Shown here piece after piece: positions 43,143 through 55,843 of a stretch of 64,000 bases of DNA. This stretch comes from Halichondria panicea (Eukaryota > Porifera > Demospongiae > Suberitida > Halichondriidae), in the NCBI RefSeq assembly GCF_963675165.1, contig NC_087389.1, positions 654,001 through 718,000 on the forward strand. Reading direction: 5' to 3'. Position numbers and translations under genes: made by a program. Under the pieces are notes generated by a model. The model had not been told where the DNA came from. It did no database searches and saw only the letters and a program-made list of their open reading frames with translations. Every line of letters starts with the position of its first letter. The stretch's first letter is position 1.

Positions 43143-45787
43143 TCAGCAGTAAGATTCCCCTACTACTTGATGGTGTTGCCTAGCAACTGTGAGTTCAAGG
43201 TGCTCTCCGGAATGCTTCAACAGAGGGTCTATCTTCTGACAAGTGTGCTCAGCTAGTAGCAGTGTGTCTTCAATCTGTGTGGAGGAAACAAACACATAAA
43301 ATAAACCAGCAGTCCGCACTTGGTAAGGGTGACTAAGTTAAAAAATTATAGCAGATACATTTTTGATAAGGGGTCATTGTGTACACACAGCAATAATAGC
43401 TCACCTTTAAGACAATGTCATAAGGCAGCAGTCCAGCCTTGTCTGCTGGGCTCCCATCCTTGACAGCCTTCACAAAGATGCCTGGATCATAGCATCCGTC
43501 AGCGAGGCTGAAACCAAACGAAGTACCAAGTCTTCTCTTGAGATAAATGTGGTGAACGTTGAGCTGGTTCTTAGGTATATCAGTCTTCATCTTATCATTG
43601 ATTTTCTCGCTCTCGCTAACGGACACAGCCTCGGATTGGTTGCCATGGGGCTCTGAGTCACTGTCTTGATCTGAGGAGCCAGATTCGGCCAAAGCTCTCA
43701 TCGCCTTCTCAAATTCGTTAGCTTTGTGGATAGTCTGTTTGTAGTCTTGCATAGTGTTGGACGGATCAAAACTGGAGATAGACTTTGATTTTGGTTGTTC
43801 AGTGTTCTGGTGTTTTGATTTCATAGCTATTGAGAAGTCTGGAGCACTTGTTCTCCGAAGTAGATCAGGTTTCATGAGAGATGCTTGGGAGGAAATGGCG
43901 GCGCCATTACCCATCTTAGTAGGATAGGTGATCGATTCAGATACGACCACTTTCGGGGGTTTTCTAGTCAAACTTCTAGTACTAGGATTGTGATCCAAAT
44001 CAGTAACTGCGTTCAATACTTTCACGGTAGTAAGTACAGCTGTAGGAGAGCTGCTTGGTTCTTGATTTTGACTGTCTTCTTCTTCGTATCCTGGTAAAAT
44101 ATCTGTCGGTGGCCATTCTCCAGTACTCTCCTCCGCAGTGACTGTTGGTGTTGCACACGGTAGCAGCGAGGGTGACTGCGTGGGGGGCGGTTCAGGTGAG
44201 TTCATAGTTGACTGTGAATCCCCCCCACTGACGGAAGTGCTTCCTCTACGCTCTGGCCTATCTATATCCGCACTGTTAGAGTCGACTGACGACAGCTTAC
44301 TGTCTGGCCGTTCGACCTCGAGTACATGAATTTCTGAGTTTGTTTCTTCATTTTCGGTACTTTCTACAGCCACTTGATTATCTTCTGGAACGTCACTAAC
44401 TTCAAGTAATGGCTGATCTTTGACTGGAGACGGTGGAATGCGCTTGTCCGTTCCCAGTTCCAAACTAGAGGAGAAATTGGGCGGATCCGATGGTGTGAGG
44501 GGAGAAACTCGGCCTATTAATTTTGGTGGCTTAAACGACGATCTTCTTCGAGATTTAAAGTCCCATTTCTTGCTCCCAGGACGGTGCATAGGTAAAGATG
44601 GCCTCCTAGTCCATTGATTTGAGGTGCTGTCTTCCCAGCCACTGTATTGCGATAGTTCTTCATCAGTTTCACTCCGAACATTAATTGGTGGGGGTAGTCT
44701 AGGGGAAAACCCCAAACGACGTTGCAACTCAATAGAGGATTGTGGAGGAGCAAAAGAATAGCCATCAACACCATTCTGACTGAATACGTATTTTCCAGAG
44801 TTAGACAGAGCACTTGACGGTCTTGAAAAAGCACTTCCTTCAAATTCCGATCGTGTTAATTGGCTGAGAACACTGTCTCTACCGGAGGGATCGATTGGTT
44901 GTGCATAGAAGCTTCCGTTGTACGAGGAGTCATCCACGCTTATCGTGGAGTGATTGTCTGGAGTACTTCGACCGGAAATGGTGGAAGCGATGGTGGATTG
45001 TGAGAAACGTCGTGCCCTGAGGGCTAGTAGACGACTGTAGCTCTCTTGACCCTCTGCTCGGCTGCCCAGTCGACCAGTCCCTCGGAAACTGCCAAGCCGG
45101 TGAATCTAGAGAGAGAGGGGAAAATTATAGCTAGTTTATTTTTGACTTGAAAAAATGTTGTAATTGTATGGCAGAAAATTGTACATAGTTTACTTTTAAG
45201 ATTATACATGTAGCACTTATAGTACCTCCCTCCAACACACACACACACTGTGCTCACCTTCCCAGGGGGGCTGCCTCGTCCCTTCCTTGACCTACTGGTG
45301 GCCTTGCGTATCTTGAGCTGTACCACGTCCCCCGCAGTGCTGAGCATGTACACGGCCTGGGGCAAAGTGGCATTGACTAGACTCTGTCCATTGATGGCCA
45401 ACACACTGTCTCCAACATTCAGGGTGCCAGTTCTGAGGGAGGTACACTATTAATTAATCAATGCCAAAACCATTAACTACACGTACATTAGTAAACACAC
45501 CTGTATACTACATCTTTATAGAGATCTTTTAAGATTAGTCTCTCTAAACTTAAGGTATTCTAATTCCAGCGAAAAAGAGAAGTCTAAAGATGTTGCCTCT
45601 ACATGTACTGTACATGCATGTACACATGCAGACACTCACTTGTAAGCTACACCATCTGCTTTGATCTTAGAGATGGTGACTGGGTGTCCGGGTGTGTCCC
45701 TATTGCCAGTGAGGGTGATGCCGAGGCTCTGCTGGTTACGATGGAGCACCACTGAAAACACTACAGTCTCTGGTACTGTAGGGACTG

Positions 45788-45819
<32 letters not shown>

Positions 45820-48800
45820 CCCATAAGTGTGTTATCTAGGTATTACATCTAGTGGCTGTGTACAAAGATTGTGTACGATTGTGAGTGTGAGGTGGGTAGT
45901 CATGTGGAACATGAAACAATAACATATAACAGATGTTGTTCACACAAGCTAATAGGGAGTGTGACCAAAAATTATCCTTAATTGTACACAGTACCTATAA
46001 ACTATAAAAACGCCCACGCTTTTCTCTCTCTCCAGAAAATGGACAATTTGGGCCAGAATAAATCACTGATCTAGCCACACCATATTGTAGCTCTATCAAA
46101 CAGCTACTAAATACACTAATTTTTTTTGGAATCGGACGTTCGCAACACAAGTTATGGACAATGAAAGAGAGTTTACAAGATTACAACTGTGACATTGTTG
46201 AGTGCTCAGCTCACCATTCTCTTTGCTGACTTTGAGTGATACTCTTTCCCCTGCATTCTTGAGCATCTCTGCTGCTTGACTCAGATTGGCAGTCTCTAGA
46301 CCCACTCCATTGATAGCTAACAAGATGTCCCCAGAGTGGAGCATGCCAGTACGATATGCTATACCCCCTTTCTTGAGCCTGGAGATCCATATCTGGTCAC
46401 CATGGTGAATACTCCCTACAACGATAAGATGCAGAAATGAAACAAGATCAGAAATTTGAGAAATTTGCACAAACGTTTTTAATAATAATAGCAGATTTCA
46501 GGCTATAAATACAACTGCCTTATACATGTACATATAACTGTACCGGCCATTATGTCTTATTGTATAAGGGCAGATAGGTAGCACCTGCGCTTGCCAAAGT
46601 GGGCTAGAGACAAAGGGTTTTGGCAAAGACAGCTTGTGAGACTAAATAAACTACTGAGGTCTTCAAAGGGAGATAATCGAATTGCCAATCATAATTAAAT
46701 CACCCATCAAAAGATATCTCTTGTGATAAGAAGAGACCTGCCTTCACTACATCTTGTGTTGGTTACACGCTATTACCATTGATAGTGATTCCAAAATTCA
46801 GACTGGCAGTTTTCTCAAGAGTCACTTCAAATGTGCCTGAAGATGGCACGACAGCATCTTGTATGTCAAACATGATCTCCAGCTCTATGACGTGACCAGC
46901 CTCCTTGACAAGCTTGACTGCCTGTTGCAGAGTACAGCTGTCCACTTTAATTCCGCTAATAGCCAGAACCCTGTCCCCCACCTGTAGCTGACCCAGTCTG
47001 TGTGTGTGTGGGGGGGGTTAGAATGTGAGTGTAGGGGGGGGGGGTTAGAATGTGTGCGTAGGGGGGGGGGGGTTAGAATGTGAGTGTAGGGGGGGGGTTA
47101 GAATATGTGAGTGGGTGTGTTACAATAACTAATGGAATGTTAAACACACTATAAAGCTCAAGAATTTACTCAGAGCCTGGGATGAAAAAAAAATTCCACA
47201 AGCATAAGTACAAACAAGAAGTGCACTGTGTACTTGATGAGATGAGATACAATGAACCACATACAAACACACACCAACTAACAACGACCTTCTATACTAG
47301 TAGGCTTGTATTACACACAGTATAGTCCACACTCTGTACGATAACTACTCGAGCCCTACCTTGCAGCTGGTCCTCCGTCCTCAATGGTGGAGATGGTAAT
47401 GGGGTAGTTGGCATACTCAATGGCCCCACCTTGCAGACTGAGCCCAAACCCAACCTCATCAGCCGTCAGGCTTACTATCATAGACTCTGGGTGATACGTC
47501 AGCCGGGTACTAGTCGCCATGGAGCTCACAGACGCTGTGTGTGTGTGTGTGTGTGTGTGTGGGGGGGGGGGTTGAACTGAAGGTTTTGCCAGCTGGTGGT
47601 ACTAATGCAAAGCTTCGATCTCAATAGTTACAAATGTGCCTTGTTTACATAATTATATGGCCATAGTTTGGCAGAAATGGATATGAATTAGAGCTACAGT
47701 GGTAGTAACTCACACTGCGAGGCTGATGGTCTCCTGGAGAGTTGAGAGGAGAAGGAGGGCAGTCTGGACACACCGGACACGGCATCATCAAATGCTGCAT
47801 GGATGGGAAGACACACATCTGTTATCCATATAACCACAAAGTGAGATCTATTGCACTGTCCAACAGATATCTCACTGCACTACAGATCTTCAAGAATAGG
47901 ATTTAGGGTTATGACCAGGAGGTAGGACCTGCGAGTCTATCCACACACACACACACCTGTAACTACATGACTATATTCATAGAAGTCTTTGAGAACCACA
48001 ACTAAGTGAACACTACCTTCACTATAAAACTAAGATCTGCTTCAATAAGTATACACACACCACACGTGTCTAGCTGTAAGCTTAACAATTTTTGGGAGGC
48101 CAATCTCTTATAAAGAAAGGCCTACAGAAGAATAAAATTCCAAAATGCATTCTACATTTCATTTACTACTGCAATTTTTGTTGTTCTAATATAGTGGGCA
48201 CTTGTTATTGCTGATTCAGCAGCAGTAGGCTATTCAACTGACAGCCTCTCCTCTTTTTCTTTTTTTCCCGGATTTGTGAGGTTTCGGACTAAAGGGGTCT
48301 GGATTAGCGAGGTTCTACTGTATATCATAACAGCCCTAGTTGGGACTCACACACAAGGCTTAGGGAACAGTTAGCACCACAACTTTTTAGACTACACAGT
48401 GGCTATCTTAACTTAATTAATCACTCACGATCATCAGAGAGGTTTTGTCCGGGTCGTATCTCCAGCTGCATGTGGAGGTCACAGTACTTGAGTGTCTGAT
48501 AGGCCTCCTGTACACTCTTCCCCTCCAGTGACACTCCGTTCAGTGACACTATGCTGTCCCCTACATGGAGGGCACCACATCGATCTGCTATACCCGCTTC
48601 TTTGATACGGGATATCCTCAGTGGCTCTCCCTCCCCTGGGGCAAGACGTAGACTGATCCCCAGGCTGACCCCTCTGGGCTTGAGCAGCTCCACCAGCATA
48701 GGGCCCTGGGCCTCAGTCAGAACATCTGTGGGGAAGTGTACGTGTTGCAAAGTGAATACAAACGACGGCAAGCGTAAACCATGGGAAGATATTAAGCACT

Positions 48801-51054
48801 ACGCCATGAATAGCATTCTAAGAACGCATATTCTACATTTTAAGTGCATGTAGTGAGACAACACGGAATTTTCTGACAACCCCAATTTAGCATTAGAGTA
48901 ATGGCAGCTTACAAGTATCATTCTATAAAAGGGTACGACTACATGTACTGACATTGTTACGATTCATTCAGGGCCTATTGGAGCATGACTCACTGTGCAC
49001 AGGGACATCATACTGTATCTCCAGGCTACATATCTCCCCAGAGGATTTGAGTAAAGCAACTGTCTCTTTCTGTGAGGCTTGCGTCAAATCCACACCGTTC
49101 ACCTTTAGAAGGTGGTCTCCAGCTTTCAGGAAACCATTCCTACAGCGTTGGATCAGTATCAGGTAAGTGTATCAAAAACCAGGAATTCCACAATATAATT
49201 ATACAATAGACACTTGTCTCTGTGTACAACATTAGTATACTGTGAATCCTACACTATTCACACTATTCACACACACACCCCCACACTCACACACCACACA
49301 CCTGTAGGCGGTGGTATTTAAGGTGATGTTGGACACTGTGATTGGTCGATTCTCCGTCCTACCCCCGCTGATGGTGAAGCCATAACTGTTGTTCTCGTTA
49401 TTCTCTCGAGGCAGGTTAATGGCGGCCGTCTTCTTAACAGTGTGATCATCGTTGGATGGACCTGAATGGAAGAATTGCCTTCAACTACAGCAGACACAAA
49501 ACCAACATGCAATCTGTGCACCAACTGTGGGGGGGACAATTCCACTATATAATACTGACAGTAGATATTGCTTCCAGTGGACATTGTACATGCATCTCTA
49601 TGTACGACTTCTGTACACTTTACAAGAAAATTATGTAAGAAAAAAACTCTTTTACTGTTGTAGTACTTACCAGGAGGAGCCTCGAAGGCAATCTCCAGGT
49701 TGATGACATTGCCCGCATTCTGCAGTAGTGTGTTCACCTCAGCTTGCATGAAGTTATGAGTTAGAACTCCATTGATGCCAAGAATCCAGTCACCAGGCTG
49801 GAGGGCTCCACTCCTGGGTGAGTAGTGTGTGTGTGTGTGTGTGACAAGAGTGGACAGAGGAGGTAAAATCGATCCCCAAACTGAGAGCTTGCTAAAGGAA
49901 GCCAATATTAGCCACTGTGCCACAATCGACTTATCAGATGTGGGTTAATTAAAAGTAAGTGGCCATTTTAATTGAACCAATTACGATGTTTACATATCAT
50001 TGTGACCAATTGGCCCACAGAAGGCAAATAGTGACAAAAGTCCCTCAATTTTCCAAGAAACAGCAAATAAAATCATGTATAATTATGATAACAATACCAG
50101 TAAACCTAAGAACTGTTGAAGCTCAGACAATAAGTCTGTAGAAGGTTTGACTGACAACAAGAACAGTGTGTTATATACAAGTACAGCGGTTGAATAGTGT
50201 ACTCCCTCCCACTTACTTAGCTGCCACGCCCCCTGGTCTGATGGCATCCACCTGTACAGGCACACCGAGGTCCTTCCCTCCTGGATATTAAAATAAGTAT
50301 AAGTAGATTAGATCACAACGTTGGCATCAACAATAACAACAAAATCACATTCCATCACATTCTTTCATACCAAAATCCAATATTAAAGCCGCTTTACATA
50401 ATATATTACATCATGAGAGGGTTTTACTGATGTGGCAAACAATACACAGACAGTACATGACATCACGGCAGTACCAGGCCCAGATGCTCAGTCGAAAACA
50501 CTACACACATTCACTCACCATGCAGAACCAGGCCCAGAGGCTCAGTCGAGTGCTTCAAGAGCTCCACATAGGCCACTGTATGCCTGCTACTTTCGTCTGT
50601 CCCAGTGCTGCTGCTACAGTGTGAGTGAGTGTGTGTGTGTGTGGGAGGTGATATGATCTCAGCGCTGACAGGTAGCGTGGATGTAATGTAGGAAATTCAA
50701 TTAATTAAATGGTCTCACAATACGAACACTGTGAGTGTTTGGCTCGGAACAAACCACCCAATACCATATTAAGTATCACGTAGAAAATTGGCAATTAGCC
50801 TAATTACACTAGGTATCCATTAGCAAAGAAAGTCACTCACCGGTCCGCCAATCCCTGGCCCAGAGAAGGTCCTGCATAGCGAGAAAATAATAATTTTTAA
50901 TTATTATACAAATAGTACTATCGACACTTTTAATGCGATTTATGGCATGTTTATACTGGATGCTATAATATATTAGACACTAGTAGTGTATGGGCTCACC
51001 TGATCTAGTGTGTTCATCTCTCATGGGCTTGAAGCATAACAACAGTCTAGCCAT
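43143..51054 (-). CDS. GRIP: GRIP, seven-PDZ scaffold protein (16 exons)
   Basis: Exons from the 5' end: 51054-51000, 50871-50841, 50613-50519, 50280-50217, 49813-49671, 49461-49302, 49139-48994, 48725-48429, 47794-47714, 47534-47360, 46997-46777, 46415-46215, 45784-45640, 45432-45258, 45105-43405, 43274-43143; 1273 aa. PDZ domains lie at about residues 40-125, 145-228, 235-325, 365-455, 465-550, 565-650 and 1175-1262, the GRIP1/GRIP2 layout of six domains, a long linker, then PDZ7. Diagnostic matches to GRIP are IADRCGALHVGD (PDZ3), PSSGTFEVTLEK (start of PDZ5) and FGFSLADG (PDZ7). The linker is one 1.7 kb exon rich in Ser and Pro. In vertebrates GRIP scaffolds AMPA receptors, ephrin ligands and kinesin cargo. 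The role in an animal without synapses would be general membrane scaffolding or trafficking (inference). Confidence 0.93.
46015..46165. repeat. R2 repeat copy in a GRIP intron
   Basis: It contains CAGAAAATGGACAATTTGGG, AATAAATCACTGATC and CTCTATCAAACAGCTA, as in the UTP20 copies at 23420 and 24719. Confidence 0.65.
46999..47110. repeat. G-run/GTTAGAATGTG tandem repeat in a GRIP intron
   Basis: Four imperfect copies of a unit made of a run of 7-11 G followed by TTAGAATGTG, next to the splice acceptor side of the exon at 46777-46997. Simple expansion; the G-runs could form quadruplexes. Confidence 0.8.
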
Positions 51055-51408
51055 AGCTAGCTAGCTCTACTAGAGTCTACTGATTCAGACTCTGAGATAC
51101 AGGCAATGAGGCCTGAGCTACAGGGCCCTCTAGTGTACACGTCAGGGACACGGCCATATACTGGCCCATCAGTTAAGGATAGAAACTTCTCTTTGATCTT
51201 GATTAACTAGCAGTTTCTTTTCTTGTCTTATTAGGCTTACAAGCTACGCCCCTTCTTTCCATAAAGGGTGTGGCTTGAGAGACTAAGGAGGTAGAAGTTC
51301 ACTAATAAGCTTAGATCTAGTAGTCTTACCTGGAGCAGAATATGAAAAATAAGCGGAATTCACGTGGAGTTGATCCACGCCCACCTTCCTCACCCACATG
51401 GAGTAGAA
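51055..51408. promoter_or_regulatory. Divergent promoter between GRIP and ANAPC4
   Basis: The genes start outward from this 354 bp stretch. Before the ANAPC4 start at 51409 there are two upstream ATGs. The one at 51343 opens a frame of about 30 codons and the one at 51399 is immediately closed (ATGGAGTAG), so translation of ANAPC4 may be damped by short upstream frames. Confidence 0.5.
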
Positions 51409-52212
51409 ATGGAAGAGTCTGCTGGAGTTTCTGATACAGGAGAAGGGCTATGCTACAAGCAGAGGCTAGAGAAGTTTACTGGAGGGGAGGTGGTGCTCAT
51501 GCAATGGTGTCCCACTATGGATCTACTTGCAATAGCCATGGCTGATCATTCCGTGAGCTTATGTCGCAGCAAAGAGAATTGTGCGGATTACTATATATTA
51601 ATTATTTGTAGGTGATATTGCATAGACTGTCGTGGACGCGTGTGTGGAGTGTACCTCCATCAGAAGCAGACGTGAGGGCTCTAGCGTGGAGGCCTGATGG
51701 TAGAGGTATAGTTATTTTATTATAATCAGCTGCATTGATTTATGGTATTTCCATTGCCCCATGCTCAGTGCTTGCAGTGGGCGGTAGTGATGGCTCAGTG
51801 TGTGTGTATATACAGTGTGGAGACTATACTAGCTGCATTGGTTTATGGTATTTCCATTGCCCCATGCTCAGTGCTTGCAGTGGGCGGTAGTGATGGCTCA
51901 GTGTGTGTGTACAGTGTGGAGGATGGGAACGCTCTGCACAGGTTCTCTGCAGGTGCACCAGTCACACATCTCTCGTGGAGACAGCTGGATGATATTGAGT
52001 GGGTGGAAATAATATTGTGTGGGCGGTGGTGTTTGTTATTTATATCCTCTTTCTCAGTTGTGGGGACACTAAATACGAGCAAAACTGGACCAAAATAATA
52101 CCTCCATTGCCAGCACTGGATGCAAGGTGTGTGTGTGTGGGTGTATATGGAGTGCTCTGTGTACCGTGGTTGTCTGCAGCTCAGGAAGTTTCGAGAGCAG
52201 TCTCAAGGAAGA
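51409..52212 (+). CDS. ANAPC4: ANAPC4 N-terminal part (anaphase-promoting complex subunit 4), gene incomplete
   Basis: Exons 51409-51552, 51612-51705, 51872-51998, 52058-52126, 52180-52212, phases joining, then the model stops. The product begins MEESAGVSDTGEG and carries the first WD40 blades: VLMQWCPTMDLLAIAMADHS, VILHRLSWTRVWSVPP, LAWRPDGRVLAVGGSDGS and VYSVEDGNALHRFSAGAPV. These align with the first 150 residues of human APC4 (LIALANTAG, VLLHRL, LAWRPDGKLLAFALAD, HSFSVEAPVS). No further APC4 exon was found in the remaining 11.8 kb, which is repeat-filled. The gene may be broken, interrupted by a very long intron, or cut by misassembly. Exon 3 has a damaged tandem copy at 51728-51830. Confidence 0.85.
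51728..51922 (+). repeat. ANAPC4: Tandem duplication (103 bp) of ANAPC4 exon 3 and its acceptor
   Basis: Copy 1 (51728-51830) and copy 2 (from 51831) share AGCTGCATTG, GGTATTTCCATTGCCCCATG and the whole start of exon 3. Copy 1 has four extra bases (TATA) in the GT run, which breaks the frame. Copy 2 keeps the coding frame and is taken as the real exon. Confidence 0.9.
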
Positions 52213-52799
52213 GTGAGTGGTAGATATGATGATGTCATAGCTAAAAATACTTACCAATCGGATTACCCTTGATAGTGTTTGTTGGCTATAAAAGAGGTTG
52301 TGTCTTAATTTCAAGGCTTAGGCACGTAGGAAACAACTTTGACCAGGAGTACATAGTACTCCTGCTTTGACAATGCCTCATTGTTATATTAAGAAAATGA
52401 GTGGTGATCGCTTTATAGCTACCTCTTTGTAGAGTGTGCTATTTAGTGATCAAAAAACCCAAATAACCCACTCAAACAATCAATTAAACAAAACGCACGC
52501 ATGGAAACAGTAAGATATCTTTATAAGGCTTGTATGTGTGTTAACTGCCTGTAGTCCTAGCTGTACTGCAAGACTGCATGCAGGATAGAATGGTGAGGCA
52601 TCTTCTCACCTGTAAGCTTAAGACTACAATAGTCTATGTCTAGAAATTAAATATTCTCAGTGATAAATTTCCCTATAGCTATATATACTTGACTGTGTAG
52701 CCAGCTGCTCTAGCTGTAGCTACACTTGGTTGTAGTGACAATGGATGCTTGTGTGAGTCTATGAATTCTGTTCACACTAGGGCGTAGTGTTTATGAATG

Positions 52800-53290
52800 T
52801 ACTTCACAGCTCACCCCCACTTACCCCCCTCACACTCGATAAGTTGAATCATTGATCGCTGGTATATGCAAGCTGGTTTGTTTGGCCCTGATTTAGACCA
52901 ATCTGAATCAATAATGATGATGTATTGCTCATAGCCTCCAGTCTGTATATAAGGGACCATCACACAAGCCAGTGTAGTAATTAGTCTACTATTGTACAGC
53001 AGTTCCACTGTACTGTCAAGAGTTTTCAAAGCCCCTTTGCTGAATCTTGTGTGAAGTTTCAACTCTGTTACATCATGTTGAAATAACTGGAACAATAGAG
53101 GGACCTTTTTTTAGAGTGTTCCCTCGCCCAATAAACCAAACAAAAAATCCACCTCTCATGTCTGACTTTATTAGTTGTTATAATTGTGGGCGGTTTGCTG
53201 TATTCATTAGTTGTGCTGACAATGTGGTATATGGTTTGCTGTGTTCATTAGTTGTGCTGACAGTGTGGTATGGTTGGCTGTATTCATTAG
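52800..53290 (+). repeat. Hairpin unit A1 (promoter-like repeat with 3' hairpin)
   Basis: CCAATCTGAATC precedes a TATA box (TATATAAG, 52946). The hairpin is at 53098-53125 with outer stem GAGGGA/TCCCTC and inner stem CTTT/AGAG (one G-T pair). AATAAA follows five bases later. TATA to hairpin is 152 bp. Confidence 0.8.
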
Positions 53291-53292
53291 TT

Positions 53293-53820
53293 AAAAGCCT
53301 GTGTACATGTTAGAGATTACCATTGTCCCAGTGGTACTCTCCCTGGGAGAGCCCCAAGGTTGTTTACTCACGCTCTATAAGTTGTGTCATTGCTGGCTGA
53401 CTGATATGTGCAAACTGGTTTGTGATTTGGACCAATCATAATCAATAATGATGATGTATTGCTCATAGTCTCCAGTCTGTATATAAGGCACCATCACACA
53501 AGCCAGAGTATATTAAAAGTACTGAGTACGGCAGTTCCACTGTACTGTCAAGAGTTTTCAAAAGCTTTTTTGCTGAATCTTGTGTGAAGTTTCAACTCTG
53601 TTACATCATGTTGAAATAACTGGAACAATAGAGGGACCTCTTTTTAGAGTGTTCCCTCGCCCAATAAACCAAACAAAAAATCCACCTCTCATGTCTGACT
53701 TTATTAGTTGTTATAATTGTGGCTGGTTTGCTGTATTCATTAGTTGTGCTGACAGTGTGGTATGTGTTTTATTGAGTGTTTCAGAGCCGGGTATTCCTGA
53801 GGTTATGTAAGGGGGAGAGG
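53293..53820 (+). repeat. Hairpin unit A2
   Basis: A palindromic CTCCCTGGGAG is centred at 53344. CCAATCATAATC follows, then TATATAAG at 53480. The hairpin is at 53631-53658 with outer stem GAGGGA/TCCCTC, inner stem CTCT/AGAG and TTTT loop. AATAAA follows. TATA to hairpin is 151 bp. Confidence 0.85.
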
Positions 53821-54075
53821 AGTAGCCAATCAGATGTTACTTCTGTAGATTGCATCATAGACTTTGAGCAAGCCTATAAAAGCCACTGACTGGGAAGCTG
53901 TAGCTACCTTATTCAGCTCTTGAATTTGTGTCACTTTTGAGATTTAATCTCCAACATCATGTCTGAGCCCATCAGACAAACATTTATGTTTTGGTGGTTG
54001 GTTTAAATGGGCACCCAACTCAGAGGGGCTCCTCTTAGTAGAGTGAGACCCTCCCACAAACAAAACAAAACAATT
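53821..54075 (+). repeat. Hairpin unit B1
   Basis: AGCCAATCAG at 53824, TATAAAAG at 53875-53882. The hairpin is at 54023-54053: outer stem GAGGG/CCCTC, 1x1 internal loop, inner stem CTCCTCT/AGAGTGAG with a bulged T, loop TAGT. TATA to hairpin is 148 bp, as in type A, although the sequence between is different. Confidence 0.8.
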
Positions 54076-54123
54076 ATTATGCGCATGTGTAGAGTTACTA
54101 GACGTACCTCCATTGCTTAAGTA

Positions 54124-54261
54124 ATTAGTAAAACCAGTAGGTTTTACATAGGATTGGCAGTGGGTTTGCCTGTGTTTGGCAATATTTCAATTATTAGTAA
54201 AACCAGTAGGTTTTACATAGGATTGGCAGTGGGTTTGCCTGTGTTTAGCAATATTTCAATT
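54124..54261. repeat. Two-copy 69 bp tandem duplication
   Basis: ATTAGTAAAACCAGTAGG and the following 50 bp are repeated almost exactly at 54124 and 54193. Confidence 0.9.
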
Positions 54262-54456
54262 ATTTTGACTCATGTTCAAACTGTTCTATCTCTGCAGGGA
54301 AAGGCCACATCAAGAAACTGGCTGAACAGATAGTTTATTTAGCCTTTTCTCTCTTTGTATCTCTCATTTCATAATCCATAAACATTTTAATGAATAAATA
54401 TTTTCATTTTAAAAATTGCACTATTTCGACGTTTCACCGCTCTTTGTCTGACTGAC

Positions 54457-54493
<37 letters not shown>

Positions 54494-54494
54494 T
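54457..54494. repeat. (TAAG)n microsatellite
   Basis: Nine or more uninterrupted copies of a 4 bp unit. Confidence 0.95.
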
Positions 54495-55047
54495 TCTTGC
54501 CCAGCATTTACTCCAAGTACAGCCATCTCCAGGACATTCTGCACAGGGTTTCCAAACGACTACAACCTGGATTACAAAGCGCTTCTTCAGATTTGCGATT
54601 GCTTCCACGAGGCAGATGACCTCTCAGTCTCTATTTCTCTTACCTAGACAATTCCGCCATCTTTAATGACTCAGCAATTGCGTTGTGGCCAATAATAATA
54701 GATAGGCGTGGCTAATAAACCGTCCGCCTAAAATCAGTGCAGCAGTGCTTTTCCAGAGCCTGAGGTGTTCCTTTTCTTCACACTGTTCAGCTCTAGCTCC
54801 CTTTCTCTGACAGGCATGCTATATGCACTGGCTAGATATCATGCTCTTAAAATGGCTGTCATTTAATACTGATTCGCAAATTCAACATAATTATCAAGTA
54901 ATAAATTATTACTCATTATACTATAATTATTAGTCCAGAGATATTCGAGAAGATATCTGATTAGTCCTGTCTTCTCTTCTTGTACTGCCTCTTGACGTTC
55001 CACTTATGCATGTCATGATACGTAAACTGTACTGAAAAAGAAAGGGA

Positions 55048-55603
55048 ATCCGACTAGAAAAACATTTGCAATGTGAAAAATTGCTAGGATTGGCCAGGGG
55101 AACCACAAAAAAGCGTGGGAACAAGAAATCAGACGAGAGCATAACTCCAATCCGTTACAACGTCATGAACATGTACAATACATAGTATATTAAATAATAG
55201 ACTGTGTTCCAGATCCACCTATCAGCTTCCATCCACCACATCATTCCATGCAGTCACCAGTACGGTCCGTGCATGTTACTACGCATGGATGGACTGTGTG
55301 TACCTGTGCTCAACACTGCATGTATTAGGAACATCAATTCATCACAAATCATCATGATTATGTGCCCCACATTCTAAAATGGATGTATAATAAATATATA
55401 TAGGGATTGGTCATCACTCCACCAGTAAAAATTGCGTGGCATATTGGCTGGGAAAACATGGGAAAACTACCAGTATACATGTGATTGACGTTGTAACGGA
55501 TTGGAGTTATGCTCTCGTCTGATTTCTTGTTCCCACGCTTTTTTGTGGTTCCCCTGGCCAATCCTAGCAATTTTTCACATTGCAAATGTTTTTCTAGTCG
55601 GAT
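55048..55603. repeat. Foldback element with about 115 bp terminal inverted repeats
   Basis: The left end ATCCGACTAGAAAAACATTT at 55048 is inverted at 55603. The arms (to about 55165 and from about 55488) are nearly identical, including the AACAAGAAATCAGACGAGAG segment. The interior is non-coding. It is a MITE or a hairpin-RNA source. Confidence 0.9.
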
Positions 55604-55843
55604 AACTATAGTCCTGTCAGTTATGGACTGACTATCATTATACGCATTAATTGGTTGATAATAATATTATTATTAGCCATGTGGCTATGTATTCTCCCTA
55701 TATAAATAATATTATTAGAGCTAATAATTATGTGCCTATAATTATGTTCTCCCCCTCTAGTGATAATAAATAATGTGGACTAGCTGCTCTGTAGTTACAT
55801 GTATGTCACTCCAGAGCATTTACAGATTGTACGTATCATCATG

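Larger units (their letters stand above)
52213..55843. other. Repeat-dense stretch without recognised protein genes
   Basis: After the last ANAPC4 exon, 52213-52800 holds unremarkable AT-rich sequence. Then come hairpin units A1, A2 and B1, a 69 bp duplication, a tetranucleotide repeat, and a large foldback, each listed separately. Open frames here follow the repeats and were not accepted as genes. Confidence 0.7.

Noticed and set aside
51769-51830. Copy 1 of ANAPC4 exon 3 as a used alternative exon
   Set aside because: The four-base insertion shifts the frame and removes the WD40 continuation, so it is listed as a repeat rather than as coding.
53098-53658. Hairpins as histone mRNA 3' stem-loops
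   Set aside because: The CTCT-TTTT-AGAG core, CCAAT plus TATA boxes and short intronless unit resemble histone genes. The stem is interrupted, the conserved flanks are missing, and no histone ORF exists.
53047-53810. Open frame starting MCEVSTLLHHVEITG shared by units A1, A2 and A3
   Set aside because: It has no ATG (starts at GTG), runs through the hairpin, and breaks in A4. The similarity is that of the DNA repeat; the RNA fold is better conserved than the frame.
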